Assembly (NCBI GenBank): GCA_947646735.1
Contig: CANTFK010000195.1
Span: 1 to 64,000 of the forward strand
From: Peronospora farinosa
Taxonomy: Eukaryota > Oomycota > Peronosporomycetes > Peronosporales > Peronosporaceae
Direction: 5' to 3'
Length of the DNA: 64,000 nt
The notes under the pieces were generated by a model. The model made no database searches. It saw only the letters and a program-made list of their open reading frames with translations, and was not told the origin of the DNA. Shown in pieces: positions 12,514 through 25,146 of the stretch. The position numbers and the translations under genes were made by a program. The number at the start of each line of letters is the position of its first letter. The first letter of the stretch is position 1.

Positions 12514-13045
12514 ACGTTTCACCATTCGACACCATCCGCCACATAAAAAGGCGCAATACACACCCTTCTGCACCCTTTACCGATTACTCACTTTCATTAC
12601 CCCCACCAGTCCTCATTGCCAGCCGCTCATACCCCTTGTACCCACCAAATACCTCTACCGGCTCATTTTCTCACTTGGAGGCGACGATCCCGTTACCCTC
12701 ACAGGTCTTGCGAGTTGTTTTGTGAGCCTGCGTCATCGGTGTTGCAGACTCTACTACGGGACCTCTTTGAAACTTTCGATTTGACAACGTCGTCTGGGTG
12801 TCTAGATTGGCCAGCATGGATGCGTGTTCACGAAGGCTCCACAACGGTAGGCTCCACAACGGTAGGCTCCACAACGGTAGGCTCCACAACGGTAGGCTCC
12901 ACAACGGTAGGCTCCACAACACCAACGGCCACTGGCAAACTCAGTCGCGAAGCGTCGAGCCAGCGCATGCATACACAAGTGGTAAGATGCGTACCGCAAT
13001 GGCCGCCGCCGACACGAAAGAGAGAGACAAAAGGAGTAAAGGACA

Positions 13046-13118
13046 TATCAGAGGAGGGGATCGAACCCTCGATCTCGAGCGTGTGAAGCTCGCGTCCTAA
13101 CCACTAGACGACACTGAC
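13046..13118 (-). tRNA. tRNA-Val(CAC), unit 24
   Basis: Identical tRNA. 15-bp motif x6, so the spacing is 605 bp; full hotspot allele. Confidence 0.82.
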
Positions 13119-13579
13119 ACGTTTAGCCATTCGACACCATCCGCCACATAAAAAGGCGCAATACACACCCTTCTGCACCCTTTACCGATTACTCACTTTC
13201 ATTACCCCCACCAGTCCTCATTGCCAGCCGCTCATACCCCTTGTACCCACCAAATACCTCTACCGGCTCATTTTCTCACTTGGAGGCGACGATCCCGTTA
13301 CCCTCACAGGTCTTGCGAGTTGTTTTGTGAGCCTGCGTCATCGGTGTTGCAGACTCTACTACGGGACCTCTTTGAAACCTTCGATTTGACAACGTCTAGA
13401 TTGGCCAGCATGGATGCGTGTTCACGAAGACTCCACAACGGTAGGCTCCACAACGCCAACGGCCACTGGCAAACTCAGTCGCAAAGCGTCGAGCCAGCGC
13501 ATGCATACACAAGTGGTAGGATGCGCACCGCAATGGCCGCCGCCGACACGAAAGAGAGAGACAAAAGGAGTAAAGGAGA

Positions 13580-13653
13580 TATCAGAGGAGGGGATCGAAC
13601 CCTCGATCTCGTAGCGTGTGAAGCTCGCGTCCTAACCACTAGACGACACTGAC
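13580..13653 (-). pseudogene. tRNA-Val(CAC) with broken anticodon stem, unit 25
   Basis: A single inserted base gives GCTACG on the minus strand where GCTCG should close the anticodon stem. The result is a bulge or two lost pairs and a 74-nt gene. The D arm, T arm and anticodon triplet are unchanged. It is probably non-functional or poorly processed. Confidence 0.7.
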
Positions 13654-14122
13654 ACGTTTAGCCATTCGACACCATCCGCCACATAAAAAGGCGCAATACA
13701 CACCCTTCTGCACCCTTTACCGATTACTCACTTTCACTATCCCCACCAGTCCTCATTGCCAGCCGCTCATACCCCTTGTACCCACCAAATACCTCTACCG
13801 GCTCATTTTCTCACTTGGAGGCGACGATCCCGTTACCCTCACAGGTCTTGCGAGTTGTTTTGTGAGCCTGCGTCATCGGTGTTGCAGACTCTACTACGGG
13901 ACCTCTTTGAAACCTTCGATTTGACAACGTCTAGATTGGCCAGCATGGATGCGTGTTCACGAAGGCTCCACAACGGTAGGTAAAGTAGCTCCACAACGCC
14001 AACGGCCACTGGCAAACTCAGTCGCGAAGCGTCGAGCCAGCGCATGCATACACAAGTGGTAGGATGCGCACCGCAATGGCCGCCGCCGACACGAAAGAGA
14101 GAGACAAAAGGAGTAAAGGAGA

Positions 14123-14195
14123 TATCAGAGGAGGGGATCGAACCCTCGATCTCGAGCGTGTGAAGCTCGCGTCCTAACCACTAGACGACACTGAC
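14123..14195 (-). tRNA. tRNA-Val(CAC), unit 26
   Basis: Identical tRNA. The minisatellite is interrupted: after the first motif the unit reads GGTAGGTAAAGTAGCTCC, a change unique to this unit. Confidence 0.82.
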
Positions 14196-14656
14196 ACGTT
14201 TAGCCATTCGACACCATCCGCCACATAAAAAGGCGCAATACACACCCTTCTGCACCCTTTACCGATTACTCACTTTCACTATCCCCACCAGTCCTCATTG
14301 CCAGCCGCTCATACCCCTTGTACCCACCAAATACCTCTACCGGCTCATTTTCTCACTTGGAGGCGACGATCCCGTTACCCTCACAGGTCTTGCGAGTTGT
14401 TTTGTGAGCCTGCGTCATCGGTGTTGCAGACTCTACTACGGGACCTCTTTGAAACCTTCGATTTGACAACGTCTAGATTGGCCAGCATGGATGCGTGTTC
14501 ACGAAGACTCCACAACGGTAGGCTCCACAACGCCAACGGCCACTGGCAAACTCAGTCGCGAAGCGTCGAGCCAGCGCATGCATACACAAGTGGTAGGATG
14601 CGCACCGCAATGGCCGCCGCCGACACGAAAGAGAGAGACAAAAGGAGTAAAGGAGA

Positions 14657-14729
14657 TATCAGAGGAGGGGATCGAACCCTCGATCTCGAGCGTGTGAAGC
14701 TCGCGTCCTAACCACTAGACGACACTGAC
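14657..14729 (-). tRNA. tRNA-Val(CAC), unit 27
   Basis: Identical tRNA. 15-bp motif x2; 5' flank has a private TTCGGCACC change that recurs in unit 32. Confidence 0.82.
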
Positions 14730-15196
14730 ACGTTTAGCCATTCGGCACCATCCGCCACATAAAAAGGCGCAATACACACCCTTCTGCACCCTTTACCGAT
14801 TACTCACTTTCACTATCCCCACCAGTCCTCATTGCCAGCCGCTCATACCCCTTGTACCCACCAAATACCTCTACCGGCTCATTTTCTCACTTGGAGGCGA
14901 CGATCCCGTTACCCTCACAGGTCTTGCGAGTTGTTTTGTGAGCCTGCGTCATCGGTGTTGCAGACTCTACTACGGGACCTCTTTGAAACCTTCGATTTGA
15001 CAACGTCTAGATTGGCCAGCATGGATGCGTGTTCACGAAGGCTCCACAACGGTAGGTAGTAGCTCCACAACGCCAACGACCACTGGCAAACTCAGTCGCG
15101 AAGCGTCGAGCCAGCGCATGCATACACAAGTGGTAGGATGCGCACCGCAATGGCCGCCGCCGACACGAAAGAGAGAGACAAAAGGAGTAAAGGAGA

Positions 15197-15269
15197 TATC
15201 AGAGGAGGGGATCGAACCCTCGATCTCGAGCGTGTGAAGCTCGCGTCCTAACCACTAGACGACACTGAC
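15197..15269 (-). tRNA. tRNA-Val(CAC), unit 28
   Basis: Identical tRNA. The minisatellite interruption GGTAGGTAGTAGCTCC is related to that of unit 26 but shorter. Confidence 0.82.
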
Positions 15270-15730
15270 ACGTTTAGCCATTCGACACCATCCGCCACAT
15301 AAAAAGGCGCAATACACACCCTTCTGCACCCTTTACCGATTACTCACTTTCACTATCCCCACCAGTCCTCATTGCCAGCCGCTCATACCCCTTGTACCCA
15401 CCAAATACCTCTACCGGCTCATTTTCTCACTTGGAGGCGACGATCCCGTTACCCTCACAGGTCTTGCGAGTTGTTTTGTGAGCCTGCGTCATCGGTGTTG
15501 CAGACTCTACTACGGGACCTCTTTGAAACCTTCGATTTGACAACGTCTAGATTGGCCAGCATGGATGCGTGTTCACGAAGACTCCACAACGGTAGGCTCC
15601 ACAACGCCAACGACCACTGGCAAACTCAGTCGCGAAGCGTCGAGCCAGCGCATGCATACACAAGTGGTAGGATGCGCACCGCAATGGCCGCCGCCGACAC
15701 GAAAGAGAGAGACAAAAGGAGTAAAGGAGA

Positions 15731-15803
15731 TATCAGAGGAGGGGATCGAACCCTCGATCTCGAGCGTGTGAAGCTCGCGTCCTAACCACTAGACGACACT
15801 GAC
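15731..15803 (-). tRNA. tRNA-Val(CAC), unit 29
   Basis: Identical tRNA. 15-bp motif x2; first motif reads GACTCC; carries the CGACCACTGG marker. Confidence 0.82.
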
Positions 15804-16264
15804 ACGTTTAGCCATTCGACACCATCCGCCACATAAAAAGGCGCAATACACACCCTTCTGCACCCTTTACCGATTACTCACTTTCACTATCCCCACCAGT
15901 CCTCATTGCCAGCCGCTCATACCCCTTGTACCCACCAAATACCTCTACCGGCTCATTTTCTCACTTGGAGGCGACGATCCCGTTACCCTCACAGGTCTTG
16001 CGAGTTGTTTTGTGAGCCTGCGTCATCGGTGTTGCAGACTCTACTACGGGACCTCTTTGAAACCTTCGATTTGACAACGTCTAGATTGGCCAGCATGGAT
16101 GCGTGTTCACGAAGACTCCACAACGGTAGGCTCCACAACGCCAACGACCACTGGCAAACTCAGTCGCAAAGCGTCGAGCCAGCGCATGCATACACAAGTG
16201 GTAGGATGCGCACCGCAATGGCCGCCGCCGACACGAAAGAGAGAGACAAAAGGAGTAAAGGAGA

Positions 16265-16337
16265 TATCAGAGGAGGGGATCGAACCCTCGATCTCGAGCG
16301 TGTGAAGCTCGCGTCCTAACCACTAGACGACACTGAC
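16265..16337 (-). tRNA. tRNA-Val(CAC), unit 30
   Basis: Identical tRNA. 15-bp motif x2; marker GTCGCAAAGC, shared with units 25, 31 and 32. Confidence 0.82.
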
Positions 16338-16798
16338 ACGTTTAGCCATTCGACACCATCCGCCACATAAAAAGGCGCAATACACACCCTTCTGCACCCT
16401 TTACCGATTACTCACTTTCACTATCCCCACCAGTCCTCATTGCCAGCCGCTCATACCCCTTGTACCCACCAAATACCTCTACCGGCTCATTTTCTCACTT
16501 GGAGGCGACGATCCCGTTACCCTCACAGGTCTTGCGAGTTGTTTTGTGAGCCTGCGTCATCGGTGTTGCAGACTCTACTACGGGACCTCTTTGAAACCTT
16601 CGATTTGACAACGTCTAGATTGGCCAGCATGGATGCGTGTTCACGAAGACTCCACAACGGTAGGCTCCACAACGCCAACGACCACTGGCAAACTCAGTCG
16701 CAAAGCGTCGAGCCAGCGCATGCATACACAAGTGGTAGGATGCGCACCGCAATGGCCGCCGCCGACACGAAAGAGAGAGACAAAAGGAGTAAAGGAGA

Positions 16799-16872
16799 TA
16801 TCAGAGGAGGGGATCGAACCCTCGAATCCGTAGCGTGTGAAGCTCGCGTCCTAACCACTAGACGACACTGAC
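16799..16872 (-). pseudogene. tRNA-Val(CAC) with damaged anticodon stem and variable loop, unit 31
   Basis: The segment between the anticodon loop and the T stem is rearranged: CTCGAATCCGTAGCG on plus, against CTCGATCTCGAGCG in normal copies. This breaks the 3' half of the anticodon stem and alters the variable loop. It shares the inserted T with unit 25, so the two broken copies may be related by exchange. Confidence 0.7.
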
Positions 16873-17333
16873 ACGTTTAGCCATTCGACACCATCCGCCA
16901 CATAAAAAGGCGCAATACACACCCTTCTGCACCCTTTACCGATTACTCACTTTCACTATCCCCACCAGTCCTCATTGCCAGCCGCTCATACCCCTTGTAC
17001 CCACCAAATACCTCTACCGGCTCATTTTCTCACTTGGAGGCGACGATCCCGTTACCCTCACAGGTCTTGCGAGTTGTTTTGTGAGCCTGCGTCATCGGTG
17101 TTGCAGACTCTACTACGGGACCTCTTTGAAACCTTCGATTTGACAACGTCTAGATTGGCCAGCATGGATGCGTGTTCACGAAGACTCCACAACGGTAGGC
17201 TCCACAACGCCAACGACCACTGGCAAACTCAGTCGCAAAGCGTCGAGCCAGCGCATGCATACACAAGTGGTAGGATGCGCACCGCAATGGCCGCCGCCGA
17301 CACGAAAGAGAGAGACAAAAGGAGTAAAGGAGA

Positions 17334-17406
17334 TATCAGAGGAGGGGATCGAACCCTCGATCTCGAGCGTGTGAAGCTCGCGTCCTAACCACTAGACGAC
17401 ACTGAC
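17334..17406 (-). tRNA. tRNA-Val(CAC), unit 32
   Basis: Identical tRNA although it sits beside a broken copy. 15-bp motif x2; TTCGGCACC marker in the 5' flank. Confidence 0.82.
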
Positions 17407-17881
17407 ACGTTTAGCCATTCGGCACCATCCGCCACATAAAAAGGCGCAATACACACCCTTCTGCACCCTTTACCGATTACTCACTTTCACTATCCCCACC
17501 AGTCCTCATTGCCAGCCGCTCATACCCCTTGTACCCACCAAATACCTCTACCGGCTCATTTTCTCACTTGGAGGCGACGATCCCGTTACCCTCACAGGTC
17601 TTGCGAGTTGTTTTGTGAGCCTGCGTCATCGGTGTTGCAGACTCTACTACGGGACCTCTTTGAAACTTTCGATTTGACAACGTCTAGATTGGCCAGCATG
17701 GATGCGTGTTCACGAAGGCTCCACAACGGTAGGCTCACAACGGTAGGCTCCACAACGCCAACGGCCACTGGCAAACTCAGTCGCGAAGCGTCGAGCCAGC
17801 GCATGCATACACAAGTGGTAGGATGCGTACCGCAATGGCCGCCGCCGACACGAAAGAGAGATACAAAAGGAGTAAAGGACA

Positions 17882-17954
17882 TATCAGAGGAGGGGATCGA
17901 ACCCTCGATCTCGAGCGTGTGAAGCTCGCGTCCTAACCACTAGACGACACTGAC
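17882..17954 (-). tRNA. tRNA-Val(CAC), unit 33
   Basis: Identical tRNA. Minisatellite x3 with one motif shortened by one base; downstream GAGATACAAAAGG keeps the T4 terminator. Confidence 0.82.
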
Positions 17955-18440
17955 ACGTTTAGCCATTCGACACCATCCGCCACATAAAAAGGCGCAATAC
18001 ACACCCTTCTGCACCCTTTACCGATTACTCACTTTCATTATCCCCACCAGTCCTCATTGCCAGCCGCTCATACCCCTTGTACCCACCAAATACCTCTACC
18101 GGCTCATTTTCTCACTTGGAGGCGACGATCCCGTTACCCTCACAGGTCTTGCGAGTTGTTTTGTGAGCCTGCGTCATCGGTGTTGCAGACTCTACTACGG
18201 GACCTCTTTGAAACTTTCGATTTGACAACGTCGTCTGGGTGCTAGATTGGCCAGCATGGATGCGTGTTCACGAAGACTCCACAACGGTAGGCTTCACAAC
18301 GGTAGGCTCCACAACGCCAACGGCCACTGGCAAACTCAGTCGCGAAGCGTCGAGCCAGCGCATGCATACACAAGTGGTAGGATGCGTACCGCAATGGCCG
18401 CCGCCGACACGAAAGAGAGAGACAAAAGGAGTAAAGGAGA

Positions 18441-18513
18441 TATCAGAGGAGGGGATCGAACCCTCGATCTCGAGCGTGTGAAGCTCGCGTCCTAACCACT
18501 AGACGACACTGAC
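18441..18513 (-). tRNA. tRNA-Val(CAC), unit 34
   Basis: Identical tRNA. 15-bp motif x3; hotspot lacks one T (GGGTGCTAG). Confidence 0.82.
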
Positions 18514-18974
18514 ACGTTTAGCCATTCGACACCATCCGCCACATAAAAAGGCGCAATACACACCCTTCTGCACCCTTTACCGATTACTCACTTTCATTAC
18601 CCCCACCAGTCCTCATTGCCAGCCGCTCATACCCCTTGTACCCACCAAATACCTCTACCGGCTCATTTTCTCACTTGGAGGCGACGATCCCGTTACCCTC
18701 ACAGGTCTTGCGAGTTGTTTTGTGAGCCTGCGTCATCGGTGTTGCAGACTCTACTACGGGACCTCTTTGAAACCTTCGATTTGACAACGTCTAGATTGGC
18801 CAGCATGGATGCGTGTTCACGAAGGCTCCACAACGGTAGGCTCCACAACACCAACGGCCACTGGCAAACTCAGTCGCGAAGCGTCGAGCCAGCGCATGCA
18901 TACACAAGTGGTAGGATGCGCACCGCAATGGCCGCCGCCGACACGAAAGAGAGAGACAAAAGGAGTAAAGGAGA

Positions 18975-19047
18975 TATCAGAGGAGGGGATCGAACCCTCG
19001 ATCTCGAGCGTGTGAAGCTCGCGTCCTAACCACTAGACGACACTGAC
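18975..19047 (-). tRNA. tRNA-Val(CAC), unit 35
   Basis: Identical tRNA. 15-bp motif x2; hotspot CGTCTAG. Confidence 0.82.
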
Positions 19048-19549
19048 ACGTTTAGCCATTCGACACCATCCGCCACATAAAAAGGCGCAATACACACCCT
19101 TCTGCACCCTTTACCGATTACTCACTTTCATTAACCCCACCAGTCCTCATTGCCAGCCGCTCATACCCCTTGTACCCACCAAATACCTCTACCGGCTCAT
19201 TTTCTCACTTGGAGGCGACGATCCCGTTACCCTCACAGGTCTTGCGAGTTGTTTTGTGAGCCTGCGTCATCGGTGTTGCAGACTCTACTACGGGACCTCT
19301 TTGAAACTTTCGATTTGACAACGTCGTCTGGGTGTCTAGATTGGCCAGCATGGATGCGTGTTCACGAAGACTCCACAACGGTAGGCTCCACAACGGTAGG
19401 CTCCACAACGGTAGGCTCCACAACGCCAACGGCCACTGGCAAACTCAGTCGCGAAGCGTCGAGCCAGCGCATGCATACACAAGTGGTAGGATGCGTACCG
19501 CAATGGCCGCCGCCGACACGAAAGAGAGAGACAAAAGGAGTAAAGGAGA

Positions 19550-19622
19550 TATCAGAGGAGGGGATCGAACCCTCGATCTCGAGCGTGTGAAGCTCGCGTC
19601 CTAACCACTAGACGACACTGAC
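19550..19622 (-). tRNA. tRNA-Val(CAC), unit 36
   Basis: Identical tRNA. 15-bp motif x4; full hotspot allele. Confidence 0.82.
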
Positions 19623-20085
19623 ACGTTTAGCCATTCGACACCATCCGCCACATAAAAAGGCGCAATACACACCCTTCTGCACCCTTTACCGATTACTCAC
19701 TTTCATTACCCCCACCAGTCCTCATTGCCAGCCGCTCATACCCCTTGTACCCACCAAATACCTCTACCGGCTCATTTTCTCACTTGGAGGCGACGATCCC
19801 GTTACCCTCACAGGTCTTGCGAGTTGTTTTGTGAGCCTGCGTCATCGGTGTTGCAGACTCTACTACGGGACCTCTTTGAAACTTTCGATTTGACAACGGG
19901 TCTAGATTGGCCAGCATGGATGCGTGTTCACGAAGGCTCCACAACGGTAGGCTCCACAACACCAACGGCCACTGGCAAACTCAGTCGCGAAGCGTCGAGC
20001 CAGCGCATGCATACACAAGTGGTAGGATGCGCACCGCAATGGCCGCCGCCGACACGAAAGAGAGAGACAAAAGGAGTAAAGGACA

Positions 20086-20158
20086 TATCAGAGGAGGGGA
20101 TCGAACCCTCGATCTCGAGCGTGTGAAGCTCGCGTCCTAACCACTAGACGACACTGAC
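20086..20158 (-). tRNA. tRNA-Val(CAC), unit 37
   Basis: Identical tRNA. 15-bp motif x2; private hotspot allele CGGGTCTAG; first unit with 5' spacer TTTTGCC. Confidence 0.82.
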
Positions 20159-20645
20159 ACGTTTTGCCATTCGACACCATCCGCCACATAAAAAGGCGCA
20201 ATACACACCCTTCTGCACCCTTTACCGATTACTCACTTTCACTACCCCCACCAGTCCTCATTGCCAGCCGCTCATACCCCTTGTACCCACCAAATACCTC
20301 TACCGGCTCATTTTCTCACTTGGAGGCGACGATCCCGTTACCCTCACAGGTCTTGCGAGTTGTTTTGTGAGCCTGCGTCATCGGTGTTGCAGACTCTACT
20401 ACGGGACCTCTTTGAAACTTTCGATTTGACAACGTCGTCTGGGTGCCTAGATTGGCCAGCATGGATGCGTGTTCACGAAGGCTCCACAACGGTAGGCTTC
20501 ACAACAGTAGTCTCCACAACGCCAACGGCCACTGGCAAACTCAGTCGCGAAGCGTCGAGCCAGCGCATGCATACACAAGTGGTAGGATGCGTACCGCAAT
20601 GGCCGCCGCCGACACGAAAGAGAGAGACAAAAGGAGTAAAGGACA

Positions 20646-20718
20646 TATCAGAGGAGGGGATCGAACCCTCGATCTCGAGCGTGTGAAGCTCGCGTCCTAA
20701 CCACTAGACGACACTGAC
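20646..20718 (-). tRNA. tRNA-Val(CAC), unit 38
   Basis: Identical tRNA. Start of the block whose hotspot ends GGGTGCCTAG; motif x3 with ACAGTAGT variants. Confidence 0.82.
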
Positions 20719-21205
20719 ACGTTTAGCCATTCGACACCATCCGCCACATAAAAAGGCGCAATACACACCCTTCTGCACCCTTTACCGATTACTCACTTTC
20801 ATTACCCCCACCAGTCCTCATTGCCAGCCGCTCATACCCCTTGTACCCACCAAATACCTCTACCGGCTCATTTTCTCACTTGGAGGCGACGATCCCGTTA
20901 CCCTCACAGGTCTTGCGAGTTGTTTTGTGAGCCTGCGTCATCGGTGTTGCAGACTCTACTACGGGACCTCTTTGAAACTTTCGATTTGACAACGTCGTCT
21001 GGGTGCCTAGATTGGCCAGCATGGATGCGTGTTCACGAAGGCTCCACAACGGTAGGCTCCACAACGGTAGTCTCCACAACGCCAACGGCCACTGGCAAAC
21101 TCAGTCGCGAAGCGTCGAGCCAGCGCATGCATACACAAGTGGTAGGATGCGTACCGCAATGGCCGCCGCCGACACGAAAGAGAGAGACAAAAGGAGTAAA
21201 GGAGA

Positions 21206-21278
21206 TATCAGAGGAGGGGATCGAACCCTCGATCTCGAGCGTGTGAAGCTCGCGTCCTAACCACTAGACGACACTGAC
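21206..21278 (-). tRNA. tRNA-Val(CAC), unit 39
   Basis: Identical tRNA, 560 bp from unit 38. Motif x3 with one ACGGTAGT variant. Confidence 0.82.
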
Positions 21279-21765
21279 ACGTTTAGCCATTCGACACCAT
21301 CCGCCACATAAAAAGGCGCAATACACACCCTTCTGCACCCTTTACCGATTACTCACTTTCATCAACCCCACCAGTCCTCATTGCCAGCCGCTCATACCCC
21401 TTGTACCCACCAAATACCTCTACCGGCTCATTTTCTCACTTGGAGGCGACGATCCCGTTACCCTCACAGGTCTTGCGAGTTGTTTTGTGAGCCTGCGTCA
21501 TCGGTGTTGCAGACTCTACTACGGGACCTCTTTGAAACTTGAGATTTGACAACGTCGTCTGGGTGCCTAGATTGGCCAGCATGGATGCGTGTTCACGAAG
21601 ACTCCACAACGGTAGGCTCCACAACAGTAGTCTCCACAACGCCAACGGCCACTGGCAAACTCAGTCGCGAAGCGTCGAGCCAGCGCATGCATACACAAGT
21701 GGTAGGATGCGTACCGCAATGGCCGCCGCCGACACGAAAGAGAGAGACAAAAGGAGTAAAGGAGA

Positions 21766-21838
21766 TATCAGAGGAGGGGATCGAACCCTCGATCTCGAGC
21801 GTGTGAAGCTCGCGTCCTAACCACTAGACGACACTGAC
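21766..21838 (-). tRNA. tRNA-Val(CAC), unit 40
   Basis: Identical tRNA. Carries the AACTTGAGATTTGAC marker left of the hotspot. Confidence 0.82.
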
Positions 21839-22325
21839 ACGTTTAGCCATTCGACACCATCCGCCACATAAAAAGGCGCAATACACACCCTTCTGCACCC
21901 TTTACCGATTACTCACTTTCATCAACCCCACCAGTCCTCATTGCCAGCCGCTCATACCCCTTGTACCCACCAAATACCTCTACCGGCTCATTTTCTCACT
22001 TGGAGGCGACGATCCCGTTACCCTCACAGGTCTTGCGAGTTGTTTTGTGAGCCTGCGTCATCGGTGTTGCAGACTCTACTACGGGACCTCTTTGAAACTT
22101 GAGATTTGACAACGTCGTCTGGGTGCCTAGATTGGCCAGCATGGATGCGTGTTCACGAAGACTCCACAACGGTAGGCTTCACAACAGTAGTCTCCACAAC
22201 GCCAACGGCCACTGGCAAACTCAGTCGCGAAGCGTCGAGCCAGCGCATGCATACACAAGTGGTAGGATGCGTACCGCAATGGCCGCCGCCGACACGAAAG
22301 AGTGAGACAAAAGGAGTAAAGGAGA

Positions 22326-22398
22326 TATCAGAGGAGGGGATCGAACCCTCGATCTCGAGCGTGTGAAGCTCGCGTCCTAACCACTAGACGACACTGAC
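22326..22398 (-). tRNA. tRNA-Val(CAC), unit 41
   Basis: Identical tRNA. Downstream GAGTGAGAC variant; 5' spacer TTTTGCC. Confidence 0.82.
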
Positions 22399-22859
22399 AC
22401 GTTTTGCCATTCGACACCATCCGCCACATAAAAAGGCGCAATACACACCCTTCTGCACCCTTTACCGATTACTCACTTTCATTACCCCCACCAGTCCTCA
22501 TTGCCAGCCGCTCATACCCCTTGTACCGACCAAATACCTCTACCGGCTCATTTTCTCACTTGGAGGCGACGATCCCGTTACCCTCACAGGTCTTGCGAGT
22601 TGTTTTGTGAGCCTGCGTCATCGGTGTTGCAGACTCTACTACGGGACCTCTTTGAAACTTGAGATTTGACAACGTCTAGATTGGCCAGCATGGATGCGTG
22701 TTCACGAAGGCTCCACAACGGTAGGCTCCACAACACCAACGGCCACTGGCAAACTCAGTCGCGAAGCGTCGAGCCAGCGCATGCATACACAAGTGGTAGG
22801 ATGCGTACCGCAATGGCCGCCGCCGACACGAAAGAGAGAGACAAAAGGAGTAAAGGAGA

Positions 22860-22932
22860 TATCAGAGGAGGGGATCGAACCCTCGATCTCGAGCGTGTGA
22901 AGCTCGCGTCCTAACCACTAGACGACACTGAC
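22860..22932 (-). tRNA. tRNA-Val(CAC), unit 42
   Basis: Identical tRNA, 534 bp from unit 41. Motif x2; hotspot CGTCTAG. Confidence 0.82.
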
Positions 22933-23393
22933 ACGTTTTGCCATTCGACACCATCCGCCACATAAAAAGGCGCAATACACACCCTTCTGCACCCTTTACC
23001 GATTACTCACTTTCATTACCCCCACCAGTCCTCATTGCCAGCCGCTCATACCCCTTGTACCCACCAAATACCTCTACCGGCTCATTTTCTCACTTGGAGG
23101 CGACGATCCCGTTACCCTCACAGGTCTTGCGAGTTGTTTTGTGAGCCTGCGTCATCGGTGTTGCAGACTCTACTACGGGACCTCTTTGAAACTTGCGATT
23201 TGACAACGTCTAGATTGGCCAGCATGGATGCGTGTTCACGAAGGCTCCACAACGGTAGGCTCCACAACACCAACGGCCACTGGCAAACTCAGCCGCGAAG
23301 CGTCGAGCCAGCGCATGCATACACAAGTGGTAGGATGCGTACCGCAATGGCCGCCGCCGACACGAAAGAGAGAGACAAAAGGAGTAAAGGAGA

Positions 23394-23466
23394 TATCAGA
23401 GGAGGGGATCGAACCCTCGATCTCGAGCGTGTGAAGCTCGCGTCCTAACCACTAGACGACACTGAC
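23394..23466 (-). tRNA. tRNA-Val(CAC), unit 43
   Basis: Identical tRNA. Motif x2; CTCAGCCGCG marker. Confidence 0.82.
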
Positions 23467-23953
23467 ACGTTTTGCCATTCGACACCATCCGCCACATAAA
23501 AAGGCGCAATACACACCCTTCTGCACCCTTTACCGATTACTCACTTTCATTACCCCCACCAGTCCTCATTGCCAGCCGCTCATACCGCTTGTACCCACCA
23601 AATACCTCTACCGGCTCATTTTCTCACTTGGAGGCGACGATCCCGTTACCCTCACAGGTCTTGCGAGTTGTTTTGTGAGCCTGCGTCGTCGGTGTTGCAG
23701 ACTCTGCTACGGGACCTCTTTGAAACTTGAGACTTGACAACGTCGTCTGGGTGCCTAGATTGGCCAGCATGGATGCGTGTTCACGAAGGCTCCACAACGG
23801 TAGGCTTCACAACAGTAGTCTCCACAACGCCAACGGCCACTGGCAAACTCATCCGCGAAGCGTCGAGCCAGCGCATGCATACACAAGTGGTAGGATGCGT
23901 ACCGCAATGGCCGCCGCCGACACGAAAGAGAGAGACAAAAGGAGTAAAGGACA

Positions 23954-24026
23954 TATCAGAGGAGGGGATCGAACCCTCGATCTCGAGCGTGTGAAGCTCG
24001 CGTCCTAACCACTAGACGACACTGAC
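23954..24026 (-). tRNA. tRNA-Val(CAC), unit 44
   Basis: Identical tRNA. Motif x3; private CTCATCCGCG change. Confidence 0.82.
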
Positions 24027-24513
24027 ACGTTTTGCCATTCGACACCATCCGCCACATAAAAAGGCGCAATACACACCCTTCTGCACCCTTTACCGATTAC
24101 TCACTTTCATTACCCCCACCAGTCCTCATTGCCAGCCGCTCATACCCCTTGTACCCACCAAATACCTCTACCGGCTCATTTTCTCACTTGGAGGCGACGA
24201 TCCCGTTACCCTCACAGGTCTTGCGAGTTGTTTTGTGAGCCTGCGTCATCGGTGTTGCAGACTCTACTACGGGACCTCTTTGAAACTTGAGACTTGACAA
24301 CGTCGTCTGGGTGCCTAGATTGGCCAGCATGGATGCGTGTTCACGAAGGCTCCACAACGGTAGGCTTCACAACAGTAGTCTCCACAACGCCAACGGCCAC
24401 TGGCAAACTCAGCCGCGAAGCGTCGAGCCAGCGCATGCATACACAAGTGGTAGGATGCGTACCGCAATGGCCGCCGCCGACACGAAAGAGAGAGACAAAA
24501 GGAGTAAAGGACA

Positions 24514-24586
24514 TATCAGAGGAGGGGATCGAACCCTCGATCTCGAGCGTGTGAAGCTCGCGTCCTAACCACTAGACGACACTGAC
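24514..24586 (-). tRNA. tRNA-Val(CAC), unit 45
   Basis: Identical tRNA, 560 bp from unit 44. Motif x3; CTCAGCCGCG marker. Confidence 0.82.
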
Positions 24587-25073
24587 ACGTTTTGCCATTC
24601 GACACCATCCGCCACATAAAAAGGCGCAATACACACCCTTCTGCACCCTTTACCGATTACTCACTTTCATTACCCCCACCAGTCCTCATTGCCAGCCGCT
24701 CATACCCCTTGTACCCACCAAATACCTCTACCGGCTCATTTTCTCACTTGGAGGCGACGATCCCGTTACCCTCACAGGTCTTGCGAGTTGTTTTGTGAGC
24801 CTGCGTCATCGGTGTTGCAGACTCTACTACGGGACCTCTTTGAAACTTGCGACTTGACAACGTCGTCTGGGTGCCTAGATTGGCCAGCATGGATGCGTGT
24901 TCACGAAGGCTCCACAACGGTAGGCTCCACAACGGTAGTCTCCACAACGCCAACGGCCACTGGCAAACTCAGTCGCGAAGCGTCGAGCCAGCGCATGCAT
25001 ACACAAGTGGTAGGATGCGTACCGCAATGGCCGCCGCCGACACGAAAGAGTGAGACAAAAGGAGTAAAGGAGA

Positions 25074-25146
25074 TATCAGAGGAGGGGATCGAACCCTCGA
25101 TCTCGAGCGTGTGAAGCTCGCGTCCTAACCACTAGACGACACTGAC
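25074..25146 (-). tRNA. tRNA-Val(CAC), unit 46
   Basis: Identical tRNA. Motif x3; GAGTGAGAC variant. Confidence 0.82.

Noticed and set aside
20164..24798. 68-codon frames beginning MPFDTIRHIKRRN in units with the TTTTGCC spacer
   Set aside because: They appear only because TTTTGCC creates a TTG-type start next to the 5' flank. They are not conserved in other units and have no protein features.
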